Positions 25,901 to 40,900 of a stretch of 64,000 nt of DNA are shown piece by piece. The stretch comes from Saxidomus purpurata (Eukaryota > Mollusca > Bivalvia > Venerida > Veneridae). Location: positions 25,898,268-25,962,267 of the forward strand of contig JAFMSR010000002.1 in assembly GCA_022818135.1 (NCBI GenBank). Reading direction: 5' to 3'. Both the position numbers and the translations under genes were made by a program. How positions within the stretch are numbered: position 1 is the stretch's first letter; the number at the start of each line of letters is the position of its first letter. The notes beneath the pieces were generated by a model that was not told where the DNA came from, did not search any database, and saw only the letters and a program-made list of their open reading frames with translations.

Positions 25901-28900
25901 ACTGAATGTTTCAGCCAGTGATGGTATACACAAAAGGTATACATGTTGGATATATATACATGTATAGACATTGAATAGCTACTAAATATCAGAATACTTA
26001 ACATAATTATTTTGATTTACATGTAATTTAATAACACGAACATCATGATGTTGTACAACAAACACCTGAGACGTAAATACTATTAAGACTCCGTTCATTG
26101 TCATAAAACGTGTCATTTTACTTTGGTTACGTTGGATTGTTCTTGACGTCAGTATTATATAATGCAATTTAGGAAATATAACGATACAGAAAAGAGTCAA
26201 CTAGTTACCACTGCATGTGACACTACTAAATGGAATTGTGCCTTAATAGGCACTTGAAGGAATATTTTATGTATTAACTTTTGTATAACTATATGAATAG
26301 TCCGTTTTATTTATCCTTTAACAGCGCTTGTTCGTGACTAAAATATGTCAAAGTAAAGCTTGGAAAAGGGCCTATAAGGCTGAATTAAAACAGACAATAC
26401 ATCGACATCTGTTTCTGTATCTTTCTTTCAAAATTATTTAGTTACCAACTAAGTTCGTAATTCATATTACCAATATTTAAAAAAGCAACATAAGTCTTAT
26501 ATAATTCGTAATTATTTTGATGATTAATTCTTGATAGGCTCAGTCTAAAGTTCAACAACCGAAAAAAAGGCGTGCCTTATATAGACTTAGAACTTACCTT
26601 CGTTTTCCAATTTCTGAATGATTCTGATTTGCAATTAATTCTTGATTTCCATATGCTTCCAGCTTTACCTCAGTGGTGGTTCACGTTACTGATGAAAACG
26701 ATATACGGCCTGTGTTTTGGGGAGCACCTTATACTTTTAGTGTCTTTGAAGATATCACAGCTAACAGATCCATTTTAGGCGCTGTAAATGTCACGGACGC
26801 AGACAGTAAAGTCGTAACCCTAGCATTTGCCAACTGTACAGGTATATTGAACGTGAAAATAAAACTATGGGTGTTCAAAGGTTTGATACTATTCCAGAAT
26901 AGTGTTTATACCACTTTCAGTATACATTTTCTACATTGCAAAACGAAACAACATAGTATTACGTCAAATATCAAAGAAATGGAGTTTCATCATATACCTA
27001 AGAAGGCTAATTTGATTTAATTTTTCTTGTGTGTTAAAAACGTATTGTCTGATAAGAATAGGGAAGATATATATACCGAAACGAATGTGCATGTACTTGC
27101 CCATCTTTCAGTTTGGATGACATCATTATTTGTTCAAAGGGGTGCTCACTAAAACATACCAACTGAATAGCGAATATTAGATATGAAAATTATTGTCATA
27201 CTCTCCAAAAGTAACAAAAGCATAATATTTTGTATCCCGGTAGGGTAAGCATTAAATAGTATTTCTTTGAAGTATTCAGTACATTTCAATTATATCGCCA
27301 AATTAGATATTTTGGAGGTAATGGAGAATGGAAATATTGTGGTTCTTGGAAAGTTTGACTACGAAACAAAGCAAAGACATACCTGCATCATAACTGCAAA
27401 TGATACGATCAACAGCTTCGTTTCCACCACTATAACGATAAACGTTATAGATAAAAATGACAACGTTCCAGTATTTAACCAAAGTTCATGCAAGAGTGTG
27501 GTTGTTAATGAAACAATGGAGACGGGGAAACTTGATTGTAGGGTAAGCTCATACAGCTTAACACTTTTCTACGAAAGTATTTTCTATTATAATGTTGCAT
27601 GAAAAAAATTAGAACACCAATTAGAACACCAAAGGTTGTTGTCTTGACATTCTTAATTACAGAACTTTTGTGCATTATTTGAAACAAATTCTTTAAGCTG
27701 TCAGTCAATATACAATATGATATTTGATATAAACTTTTTTTTATTTATGCTTAAAGATATTGTCATACAAATATTTCTGCGCAAGTGTGAAATCCAACTT
27801 TTGTTCTTAAGGAGTGTAAGTTCACGTACTACTGTCAGTAGTAACATATTGTTTACAATGTAATTTTGTTATGAACTACGACTTTAGTTACATGTAGTAC
27901 ATAACTACTGGTATATACTGATCACTATGTAATTAATTGTCATTCCTTTCAAAGGTATTGGCACATGACAACGACAAAAGCAGTATATTCAACACTATTG
28001 CTTACTCAATTATTTCTGGAAATAACAAAGGACTACTAACTATAAACAATACATCCGGTGAAATAACCACAATTAAGACTCTTGAACACTACGGAGGCCA
28101 AACTCTTGCTTTGGTTATAAAAGCAGCTGACAGTAAGTGATGGATTAATTATCTCCCTTTAACTACGCATCTGAAACTATGCATTTACCATATGCATTTA
28201 ACAACATCAATATGACCATTAAAATCCGCATATAGCATCACAAATAACAAATTTATACTATTTTAATGTTAAAGTTTGCAATACGTAAGCTTTTCGATGA
28301 TATGAACACATTAAATTTTGATATAAAGTATGTAAGAATATTTTGTACGTCTACAATGCACTGTTAAACAGTCAGTATGAGCTTAAGCTAGTTTTAGATT
28401 TTTAGAACCTACTGTTAGGCAACATAATCAGCTGCATTATAAACGTAATAAGACGCACTAGTTTTCACTAGAAAGCTAAATATGCATGTTCCCGTTAATG
28501 TAGGGTATGAGGCGTTAACAAAGAATGTAATATCATTTGAGGAAATACTTGAAAAAAGTTAGTTTGTCTTAATACAAGGCGCTAGATTTCCGCTGTTAAG
28601 TACGATAAACTTAATAATCTAAATTTATTTAAACTGAACTAAAGCCCTGTCTAAATAATAATAATTAATTCAATTTGAACGATTGTTTTGTACTTAAATT
28701 TTAAAGTATACATTGGTTTCTAGATGGAAATCCACCACTTGCACGATACACAAATGTCTCTATTGAGATAAGAAGAAGTAATATAAATCGACCAGAATTC
28801 CTTAATACTCCTTATAAAGCGACAATACGGGAAAACCAATCAAACGTATCGGTGCTACAGGTAACCTCTTGCTTGCTTTTGTTTAGGTTTTCTTCGGCGC

Positions 28901-31900
28901 AGTATCACTAGTTTATATCACTTTCTGTTTTACATTTTCTGACTTGTTTAACTTCATATTGATATAAACTGATGTATGTTATACACCAAATGATGTGTTA
29001 AGCTCATTTACGTGCGCGTTCGTGAATATCCAGTTTGTTAAGATGGCTATCCTACCACTCTTGGAAATTAATGAATCGCTGCCTATTACCATACCAGTCT
29101 TGCCTTGATCGTACATCTGTGGAAAGAAAAAATACATGCATAGTTTACAATGGTCTTTTATTGTTAAATAGTCTATTAGGCTTTCTTGTGGTCTTATTAA
29201 CTACTTGTGATGTCAACGATACAAGTGTTTTTTTCAATTACTATGTTTAACCTTTCGTGGGTTTCGATCTTAGACCCTTTGTATCAAGCAACAATCCAAC
29301 TTTAGACATGTATGAGAACAATGACAATTATAAAAATGTTCTTGGATATTTTATAAACCATGGAAACATCTGTTTGAGTACATGTTCATGATTTTATGTT
29401 ATATGTAAAATAACATAATATATAAACAACATAAATATTGTCATGGTTCTTATTTCCATGTGCCTAATACCAGAAGCAAATGCCAGGTGTAAACATAATT
29501 CAACTGAGTTTAATTACAGGTAATTGCCAAAGATGAAGATGGAGACAATCTAGATTTTAAAGTAGTCAATGCTACAAATGACTTTCATTTTGACCACAAC
29601 ATACTAATGTGCAGTCATGGTTTAGACGCTGAAGAAACAGGTGACATTTGCTATGTTCAGATATGCGTTTCAGACGGCCGTTTTAACAATACCGCAACAG
29701 TTGCTGTTACAGTACTTGATGAGAACGACAATGACCCATACTTTGTAGCAAACACCGTTAATAATATAACTGTGAACGATACAACAAATCCTGGAACGTT
29801 TATATGTGAAGTAACTGCAGCAGACGAAGACATCAGTAACAATGGATTTACCTATATTCTAACCGGTGACAGAGGAGACTTTCGTATCAATCGAACAACA
29901 GGAAGAATTTTCCTGTTAAACCGATTTGGTCGAAATGGGCAGTTTTACAATATGTCAGTTGTCGTAGCCGACAGTGGCGTCCCTTCCAAATATAACAATA
30001 CATCTTTCGAGATTTCGGTTAAAGAAACAAATCAACCGTTTACATTTACAAACAAAACTTTAATATTACACTTTAGAGAGAATAGCGCTTCTGTGAATGC
30101 ATCATTAGCAGTAGATCAGCCTGGTTTAAATTGTAACTTATCATATTCTATTGTATCTCACAAGATTAGTATCCTTAAAATGTTTGATTTTAATACCAGG
30201 TCTGCTTCATTAACACTTGCAAATAAGTCTAACTGTCTCGACTTTGAGCAGAAATCAAACTACAGCTTTATTGTTACGGCTAAAGATAATGGTGTGTTTC
30301 CTAAAACGTCAACTGCAACCATAGTTGTCAACGTTGTAGATGTAAATGAACCACCGAAGATCACTAAGTATGATACCAAAGTTTTGAAGGAAGTGAATAC
30401 ATCGGCTGATGCCTTTATTTCAAAGGTTGAAACAAACGATCCAGATACGAACACAACTTTTAAGAGTCTGAAATTTACGTTGTCTGATAATATAAATTTT
30501 ACGGTGAATGACAGTGGAAATATAACGGTCAAAGCAACACGTCTTGAAGTAGGCAATTATACATTAAAAATAACTGTAACCGATGGTGGTAACCTTTCAG
30601 ACAGTAAAACGACACTAATTATTGTTCCAAACGTGAATTATGTCTCTTTTAATTCAACAGTTAATGAAAATACCAGCAAACCTATTCTTATTTCCAATTT
30701 TCCAACTCATCTGGACGGTTATGAAGTTACCTATACAATAATTTCTTCTCGATACTCGGGATATTTTCAAATGGGAGAAAATGTAAGTATATGTATGTCA
30801 AAAATAGAACACAGAGTCTTTATTTCAAGGAACATGAATCTTTATTGTTGACACTAAATCATGATTTAATTTGTTACATTTTCAATCTTAATTGTGCATG
30901 TATCAAAAAACTGAAAAATTCCAAACCCACACTTTTGACACTATAACTTATTTACTCTAATTCTGTCTTAATTTGCGCTTGATTTATGCAATTGACCCTT
31001 CATTATAGTTCTCCAAGTTGTATTTATTGTGTACTTTATGGTGAGTTTCTTGTGTTCAATTCTTACAATGACATTTGCTGGCAGGAGAGACAGGTTGAGT
31101 ATAACAATGATATATATAAGTATAGTTTTAAAAGTCCAAGTAGTAACTTTTACTAACTAGTAAAATAACTCTGTTTTCGATCGATTTTATTTAAGAAATA
31201 GTATCCATTTTAGCGGTGTTCATCGTCTACGAAACCACGATTAGTAGTTCTGTGCCCACTGGTATATGTGCAGCTGAACGACAAAGTGTTGTTTATTAGA
31301 TAATCAATAACGCTTAAAGGATATTATTTCGATTCTTACATGACTAAATATTACAAAACATATAAATGCAACGGTGCCATAACCAAGCAACAAATGTATA
31401 GAAGTTTATGAAACTTATTAAGTATAGATCAGCATTATGCGGTGATGTACGCACAACTTTTGTCAGACTTATCTCAGTTATACCTAAGTTATTGCCCTTT
31501 GATTTATTTTTCTTATATATTCAATGCAAATAATTATATTTTATGATTATATTTCTCTGATACCGGTTGTTAGAATTTAGTCGTAATTATCTCAGTTAAT
31601 CTAATGATTACTCTTTCTAATAAGGGAGTGTAGCTCTTTTCTTAAATATTCCATACAGAAACTTCGGAAATCTTGTTTTCTGATACTTACAACGCAGATT
31701 TAATTGAACATGCAACAATAAAGTTGGTTATGACTGTAACTTGCAGAAAAAATATCCCCTCAGAAAAGATGCCAAAATGGGATGGTGCAACATTAAAAAT
31801 GCCTCTTTTTTCTGAAAAGGATTATGTTAGGCACACTAATCAATAGAAAATGGATTTTTTAAGAAACGATGCTCTTAAGGGGGTGTAGCTTTTTTCTTAC

Positions 31901-34900
31901 ATATCCTGTATAGAAAAGTAAGAATTCTTAAAAACGATTTCCTCAGATATTAATACAGTGAGGGTGATACATTTATTATATGCACAATGTTTTAAGTTCT
32001 TGTTGTCTGAAACTTGTTGCCATATTTATCCCCTGCCGAAGGCCGAGAGATGAAGACCGAGGAATATTGTTTTGCCAATGTCCACCCGGAAATGTAGCTA
32101 AGTAACTCATGGAATTTCATGAAACTTAATTTAAGTGAAAATCAGCATAGTGTTTATCTATCACTTGCCTCATATATTCTGCCTCGGACTTGTTAACCAA
32201 GAAACTTTCCAATTGGTCTTTTTCAGTGATTTGTCTCATTAGGCGGGGGATATAAATTTGCTTGTTGCAAATTTTACAATAATTGATTTCCTTCTTTGTA
32301 TAACTGGCAAACAGAAAGAGTCGTGTTAGATTATCGATTTTTTTGTTGTTGCATTATAAATCGTCATTATTGTAACAACGTGTCACTTTTTACTATTTGT
32401 TGCCATTTTTCTGTCTCCGACGATTTTGACGAATTATGGATAGATCTGCGTTGTCTTAACCATGAAACATCTCCTGTTCATTAACTGAACTTTATGTTAA
32501 TCTTGACATATCTTATCTAGGGATCCCTGATATTAACTAAGGCACTAGACAGAGAGGTTACAGATTCGGTGCATATACGTTTACTTGGCAGGGAAACATT
32601 GTACGGAATTATGATTGCTGAGAGAAAAGTATGCCTAAGTTTGAAATACTATTTTCTTCATATCGTAAAAGTAAACAGTTACAGTAAATGTGTTTACATC
32701 AAAGTTAGCAATTAAACGTTGACAATGCTCTATCTTAATATAGTAAATGAAAATTTATCTAAACTCTGAATGATATGAATATCTGAACGTGTTACATTGT
32801 GTATACATGTATATACAGATATCAGTAAATTTTCAATTAAGACATGACATGTTTAAAGTTACCTCGTATACTATACTTAGTCCATACTATTGACTTTTGA
32901 AAACGCCCAGAATAGTAGAGACGCCAAAGAAACACATGTGGTTAGTCGACTTTAGGATAGTGGTGTGAATTTATTCCTAGCGGCTTCTTAGGTCTACTGT
33001 CAAGTGATATCGGTACATTTGTATATTTGTAATTGAACTGAGGTTTGAAAATGGAAAATACTGTGAACAAACTATTTTGTGTCAATGAATAGGTATATTT
33101 ACTGTTAACAGGTAAGCCTCATTCTTCAAGATATAAATGATTGTCCACCAGAGTTTCTCTACAGTCAATATATTGTAACTGTTGATGACGTCACCAGAAA
33201 TGGAACCGTCATAGCAACAACCGGTGTAGTTGACAGAGATATGGATAAGGGAAACAGAAACCTGACCTTCAGCACCGATAATGGTAAGACAGTTTTGCGG
33301 GGTCTTTCAAGAGCGAAAACAGGAACTTAATCTATGTAAAAAGTATCTTTTTTTTCAGCACAGACGAGTCTGATGTTTTCCGGGTTTGCTACTAGTATTT
33401 TATTTTTTATTTTATAATATAAATGTGCAGTAACTTCGTTTGATAGTGGTAAGGGATGTATGTGTCTTTTAAACTTTATAATCCACCTGGAAATAACGTT
33501 GATTAAATATCATTATTATATGATCTGTAAATAGACAATATCTCATTGGTCCAGAGCACGATCAGCAAAGCAAAATGTTACACATACATGTATTTCACGA
33601 TGTTTTGGTCCCCCCCGTTAGTATAATTCCTATATTTAGAGTAGGCATTGTTTGACTTTTACCCATCTAAACAAATTGCATTTAACTGAATTTACTAAAA
33701 AAAGCATTATATCTATAAAAACATGTATCGTGCGACTTTGATTTTATACAATTATAAACTGATGTTGAGGTCAATATTATACAATTATAGACTGATATTG
33801 AGGTAATTATTATACAATTATAGACTGATGTTGAGGTCAATATCATACAATTATAGACTGATGTTGAGGTAATTATTATACAATTATAGACTGATGTTGA
33901 GGTCAATATCATACAATTATAGACTGATGTTGATTATACAATTATAGAATGATGCTAGCGCCTCGTCCAGCATAGGTTTAACAGCTGTTTACTCGTCCGA
34001 TAGAATTCGGCGTTGTACTTAACAGTGTATAATAATAACTAGATGCCAACGTGCAACATTTCGAGCCCGCCATATGTCAAAAGGGCTAACTCCTTACCAA
34101 GTAGAGATGGGTCAAAATACACCTAAATATTGGATGTAACATGCATGTTGTATCTCTACGGCCAGGTAATAAAAAAGTTACAATATAAGCTATTTATAGT
34201 AAAACAAAGGGAAATAATTCTAAAAACAAGGGTAGCCCATGGTGGTTAACATTTGTACAAAATAACATCAAAATCCCTCCATGCATGAAGAAGATATGCT
34301 CCAGACAAAGATATTCTTGACTTTGAACTTTAACCTCTAAGTGTGACCTTGACCTTAGACCTAGGGACCTGGTTCTTACGCATGACACTCCGTCTCATGA
34401 TGGTGATAATTTGTGCCAAGTTAAATTAAAATCCCTCCATGCATAAAAAAGATATGCTCCGGACAAAGTCATTCTTGAATTTGACCTTTAACCTCCAAGT
34501 GTGACCTTGACCTTAGACCTAGGGACCTGGTTCTTGCGCATGACACTCCGTCTCATGATGGTGAACATTTGTGCCAAGTAACATCAAAATCCCTCCATGC
34601 ATGAAAAAGATATGGTCCGGACAAAATCGGACGGACGCACGCACGGAAGCACGCACATACACCGAACCGCCAAAAGTGACAACTATGCCGAGCTCACAGC
34701 AAGCGGGCTCGACAAAAAATTAGTTGGCATGACTAGAAAATTATACCTAAATATACCTCGCGCTATCAATTTCAAAATACAAATATACAGTTTGATTTTC
34801 CAGTATGTTGGTGAAAAATTGTCATACTGTTTTCATTGTCTTTTTAGGTAATTTTTCCATAGACAACAAGGGGAATTTAATGATAATAGATTCAAGTTCC

Positions 34901-37900
34901 TTATCAATCGGAAACTTATCTTTCAACATCTCTGTCACTGATGGCAAGTTCACGAGAAAGGTATGATTTTACGAGGCATTTGCTTGCAGAAACTTTGTTT
35001 CACTTACACATCCATTAATAGTTGTGGTCTGCCAAGAAAATGCTTGTCAAAATTTTGATCATTGTTCATAAACGCTTGCATCTTTTTCAAATATTTTACC
35101 GATGTGTTGGTGAATTACATGTGACTTTTTGTATGACATTAATTTAATTCAATGTTGCTTATACTGATTGTTTGTAGAATGGAGCTGTGTTTTTTATAAC
35201 TTATTTTACATTCGTAATAAAGGATACGTGCATGTACACTGTCAGAATGTAGGCTAATGTGTAAAATAAACGAAAGCAAAAATATTAAAAATCTACTTAA
35301 TCTACTAAAAAAGTTACGAAATGAAATAAACATTGTCTGTCAAAATCAGTTCTGTCGACAATCATTTAATCAGATTTGAGCAAATCAAGTAAGGCCAAAT
35401 TCTCAGCTTCTCATTCTAATCACTTTGACGCCTTGCTGGTTTTACTTTAGCGTAGTGATACTGTGCTTCTTCCTGTGTTCATTTAACAACAGCACTTGCC
35501 ATACAAACAAATGTATAATATTATTATGTACAAGATCAGTACAAAATGGTTCCAAGATCGAAGCGAAAGCAGGGAGAATAAACAGGTTTATCAAGACGGG
35601 TCTCAAACATATTCTTAAAACATCAGTGCATGTTTCTTCTGCTTAAAATGCTACATAAACGAAACTACCACATTGACATCGTTTCGCAGTGAGCATTCGC
35701 ACACTGAGTTCTTACTGTTACATTCCATTCTGTTCCATCAAATAATTCTATTTCAGTGTATGCTGCTGCTAGAATTTCATAAATTACCGGTCTAATCATA
35801 TGATATTAATCCTCATAGTCTTGCTAGTATATCATTGGCACTATTTACACGTTTACTGGACATATATAAACCTTTCCGGTACGTTTTGACGTCGTCAGCG
35901 AGTTTATCAGAATAGCAGATGGTTCTGTTTCCTTTTCTCTGCCGCTACTTTACATATATGTAGCACTTATTTCAGTTAATCACGACGACACGGTAAAAGG
36001 ATAGGATTTGTCTTTAAAATCAGCCTCTCAAATGCATTGTATAAAAGTGTTGTGATTGATTCATTGTAGACTTACTTGAATTTCATTAAAAAAGTTCAGT
36101 TCATATCAAGCTTTCCATAGCGGTTCCTCCCCAACCAAATACAGTTATCTCGCGAAGCTGATTAAATAACATCCCTGAGAAGTTTGGTGGTAATCGCAAA
36201 CACACAACTTATACTTTAGCAGTCTACAGCACTGTTGACTTGACTGCTCCTGTTCAGATATGTGCAATGGTAGTGTCCTTTAGAGCTTTCATCAAAAGAA
36301 AATGAGACCCAGAGAGACGTTAGCCAGCATTATACATACATAGCTGTAAATGATATTCTGAAAGCTAAATATAGGTGTAAAGCTTATTGACAGTGTAGTT
36401 GTTGTTTTCAAGATTCTACCTATAGTGTATATAAATTACATAACAATTATCTAGTAAGGTATTACTTGTAAAAGCTATAATCTGTATATAAACATTGAAA
36501 ACGGATAACATACATGCTCTTGATTTTTATGAAGCTAGGTTTGTCAGGAATAACAAGTCAGACATATCATTCTTAAAGATTTACTCATTTACCTGGTCCA
36601 ATTAAATAAACAATTCTTATGGATGTTTGTTAGCTTAATTGTTCTTTGATATTTACTTCTTAAAATATGGACAACTGTCAAAATCCTACAACTGGGCTGA
36701 TATAAAATTGACTTAGCTTTTGACTTCTATACATTATTGGAAGCCGCCTTGGTGCAGTGGTAGCGCGTTTGCCTCCGAATCGGAGGGTCTCGGATTTGGT
36801 CCCCATAAGTGCGCAAGTAGTGGTAGTGTCCTTATGCAAGACAGAGATAATCCATATTACACTGTCTCTCTTCAAGATTGATTCCAGCTGGAGTGAGTCT
36901 CAAGGGTTGTAAGAACTTTCGCAATTGAGAGTAAATAAATTAGTATAATGATTATAATTACTATGATTACAATACTGGAATATTCTAACCATTTATTAAA
37001 CTTGAAATATGTACGTTTTCAGGCGTCCGTAGTTATCAGTGTTACTGACACCAACAATCATTCCCCAGAGTTCGTCAACAGCACATACCGCTTTAACATA
37101 GCAGAAACTAACAACACCAACGTCACCGTTGGTACTCTATCTGCACGTGATCAGGACAATGGAAGGAATGGATTGATCACATTCTCCTTACTGCATGAGA
37201 AAGAACCTTTGCCCTTCCGAGTATCGAGCCTGGTAACTCAATATTTAGATTATTTCAGATCTAAGAACCTTGTTTGGTTGTTTAGCTTGTATCACAAAGA
37301 TAACATATTTCGAATTGATTGCCTCTATCTGTGAAGTTCAACGCACATTTGCTCGCATCGTGCATTCTTGAACATAGAGTTCCCTTAAATAAAGATTAGC
37401 GATTGTTTTTCTTGACTCTTCTATAACCGATGGAGATACATAAATATATAAAAATGACTGAGGGGTAATTTATGCAAATGATGTTTAAACAAACACTAAA
37501 CACGCAATGCTTCATATAATGATGTAAACTATAATCATTTTAGCTCTGGAGATACTGTTTGGTGGAAACAGTAGAGAATATCACTTGAATACATTTTCTT
37601 TGTTCAAAGAATAGTTTTGATTTCAGCAAAGAATACAACAAAATACCGAAAAACACATTAAGTTCGATACAGAGTACCAAAGACATGACTGAAGCTTTCC
37701 ATGGATAATATCTAACCGTAGATAAAAAAAACAATGTCAAGCGTTATAAATATACTCACTGTCATTATAATGAAATATTTCTCATCACTTTGCTTTTTAA
37801 AGTACTAACATTTTGTTTTTATTGAATGTGTTCCAACAGAACAGATTAACATGTGTCGGTATATTTTCAGAACAACAGCTCATGTATCATTATAACAGAC

Positions 37901-40900
37901 AAACCGATTGATAGGGAAACTCAGGGGAATTACAGCCTTATAATAGCAGCAACTGACCATGGGGAAAATCCTCGACAGGTACGACTTACAGATGTTTCAG
38001 TTTTAAACCTGGCTGAAAAACATACAATTTCTTTGGAAAAGAAGAAACCACCCGACACACGTAAAATGTCATCAAATGAATGTTGAGGATGCTAGATAGT
38101 TTAAGTATCTAACTAAGTGAAATATAATATTTTGTGTCAAATATTCATTTGTTTAATTTGTTTATGTCTCACGACTGTATTTACAGGTAAGAAACGTTCA
38201 GCAAACCGTGAACGAACTTAAAACTAATTGGAAAATGAAAGTAAACATCCGAGGAAGATTTTGAAAACAAGCTTCGTTTATCGTTTTCTTGCACTATTTT
38301 TCAGAATGTCAAAAGAGTATTTATTGATGTCTTAGACGTCAACGATAATTATCCAATATTCGAGGGAGCTTCGTCTTTTGAAGGTTCAGTGTTGGAAAAT
38401 TCAAAGAATAATACGTCGATAAATGTAAGTTATTAAACTTTGATAATATGACTAAGTCCCATGATTACTTTAAACGCTCATATAATTGAATAATGAATCT
38501 ACGGATAGAATAATGATAGAACTGTGTTCTATTTACTCTAAAACAATTTTGACGTAAACACTTCATTTATATTTTTGTCGCTACTTCACTTTTATCAATG
38601 CGTTTTCCGAAAGTGTTTCTTATTTTTGGCAATATCATCTAAACAATTATATTTAGAATTAAAACGCAACGTTAGGAATGTTTTTGTTTTTGTACAAATA
38701 GCGGTCCTTGTCGCCAGTAAGACATTTTTCTTGGTCATATAAGAGATATTAGTAACGTTCCTGTGATTTCTAAGTTTATTCCTAAATTTTTGCTTTTAGA
38801 CACAATATGACTAGCTACGCGACCACTCCCTTTTCGTGCGTTATATATATATTTCAGCTTCCAACAATTACTGTGACCGATCTAGACAGTGGAGCTAATG
38901 GAGAGGCCGGCATAATATACACATTTAACGATACCAAAGCTCCATTTTGCATTATGCCAATGAAACCTTCCATATATGTATGCGGGAATATCGACAGGGA
39001 AGAAAAAGGAATTTATCATTTAGAAGTACGTACAGCAAAGTAAAGAAACAAATTATACGCTTACCAGATATAGCGATGCGAAAAACAATCGTGAATGACA
39101 GGTCTTCAGAAATAACATCGCTTATCTTTCTTTTTCAAACTTTTGCGCTTACTATGGTAAGTAAATTGACATTTTGTTTTGTTGAGGCATTGACGCGTCC
39201 CCTACACGTGACTGTGTATATTTTGTTGTTATCATTACACTAAATAAAATGCCTTCAGTCATTAGGGAGTGACGAAATAGAGAAACCCGTTAGAAATAAT
39301 TTTTTTTATCCTGGTTTAAACATTAACTCTATAAAAGTCTAAAATCTGGACAACTATGTGACCGGATATTGTACGGTTAGCAGTGCAATTTACTATTTCC
39401 AAAAAAAGTAATTTTATATGGTTTTGTCAAACTTAAGTAAAAACTTTAGAATATATATAATTATAATTTAACAGTGCTTCACTTACGTTTATATTCATTT
39501 TTCATCTTCCATTTCACATCAGCAAGACCCTAACGCAGTATTTAACATACATTATAGTAATGAATGTCAATCGCGGAATTACATATCAGACATCATTATC
39601 AAATAACAAATTGATCAAGTGCATAAACGGAGGTTTAGGGATTTCTAACTATCCCATTCCAATGATTTTCTTGTGACTTTAGGCTGTGTCATTTTTCGAA
39701 CATGTACATCCTGTACAACAACAACATGTAAATTGCTAAGCTGTTAACCTGAAATAATTGTAAATAAGCTTACTGTTGTAAGTTATGTATCACCCAAAAG
39801 AAAGAAAAACGATGATGTTTCCAAACACGTCTCGATTCGCGATCGTTTCTTGCGTCGCTATATCGGATTAGGGTATCATTTGTTTTTGTATACGGTATCC
39901 TAAGGTTTAGCTACACAAATACGGATGAAAAAGTTTAAAATCAGTGACCAAGTGATTTCGACAGGTTTCCTTATACCCTAGGGTTCGGGGACAAACTCTA
40001 TAAACATGGAAACTCTTTCACCATGGTCTTTAATCAAGCGATAGGCTGTAGATGAAATATGCTTGGAATTTACATGGTCCTCTCTAAAAACTCTGTTACA
40101 TTAGATATTACGCTTCTAAAAGCTTAACTTGATCTTTATTCATCATCTTCCGTCTATAAGGTACCTTAGATAGATTGGTATTTTGAAAACAAAGTATATT
40201 GATTGTTTTATTAGATAAAAGCAACAGATTCAAAAGGTGATAACGATTCTCACAGTACATCGGTTCCTTTGACTGTACTTGTTCTTGACGTTAATGATGA
40301 ACCGCCAAAGTTTACAGAGAATGTGTATCAGTACAATATATCTGAAAATGCAAACACATCAGAGAGTGTTGGAAACGTGATTGCTACCGACAGGGATGAG
40401 GGAGGACATATAAAATATACAATAACATCCGGTGATGACGGGAAATTTTATTTAAATCCCTTTACAGGTATGTCTAATCATTTGTTTGATAAAAATGGTA
40501 TGTAATGTATGAAGTGATCAGATTCATATTTTTATACATGTAAATACATTCATTATGAATTTCAAATATTAATAGTTCTTGCAATGTGTAAACATTTAGT
40601 TTTAATGACCGTATAGGTTATTGGTCTGGAATAAGCAAATTTATAACACGGAAGAGTTAGTGAACCGGTGCAATAAGTTTGTTTATTCTTGTAATATGAA
40701 CATACAACTGGTTACACAGTTTGTCCTAACTACAGATACATTTTACACTAAAATACATAGAGATTTAGGGCAGAGCTCATCCTTGTGATACCACAGTTAC
40801 TTAATATGCGAAGTTACAAGTGGCATATTGAAGATGTTGAGTGAGTATGGAATATAAATTTGCTTTTTAAATGAAATTCAGCATTTCTTTGGGTCGGAAT

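Larger units (their letters stand above)
23968..32520. other. Introns 5-12, no gene or repeat recognised
   Basis: The intron stretches 23968-24770, 24902-25817, 25937-26662, 26842-27279, 27543-27954, 28133-28723, 28861-29519 and 30783-32520 are AT-rich and held no element I could name. The only coding DNA between these coordinates is cadherin exons 6-12. Confidence 0.5.

Noticed and set aside
36743..36815. Possible tRNA gene
   Set aside because: A and B boxes are present, but the B box is degenerate, the acceptor stem does not close, and a SINE body with shared tail follows.
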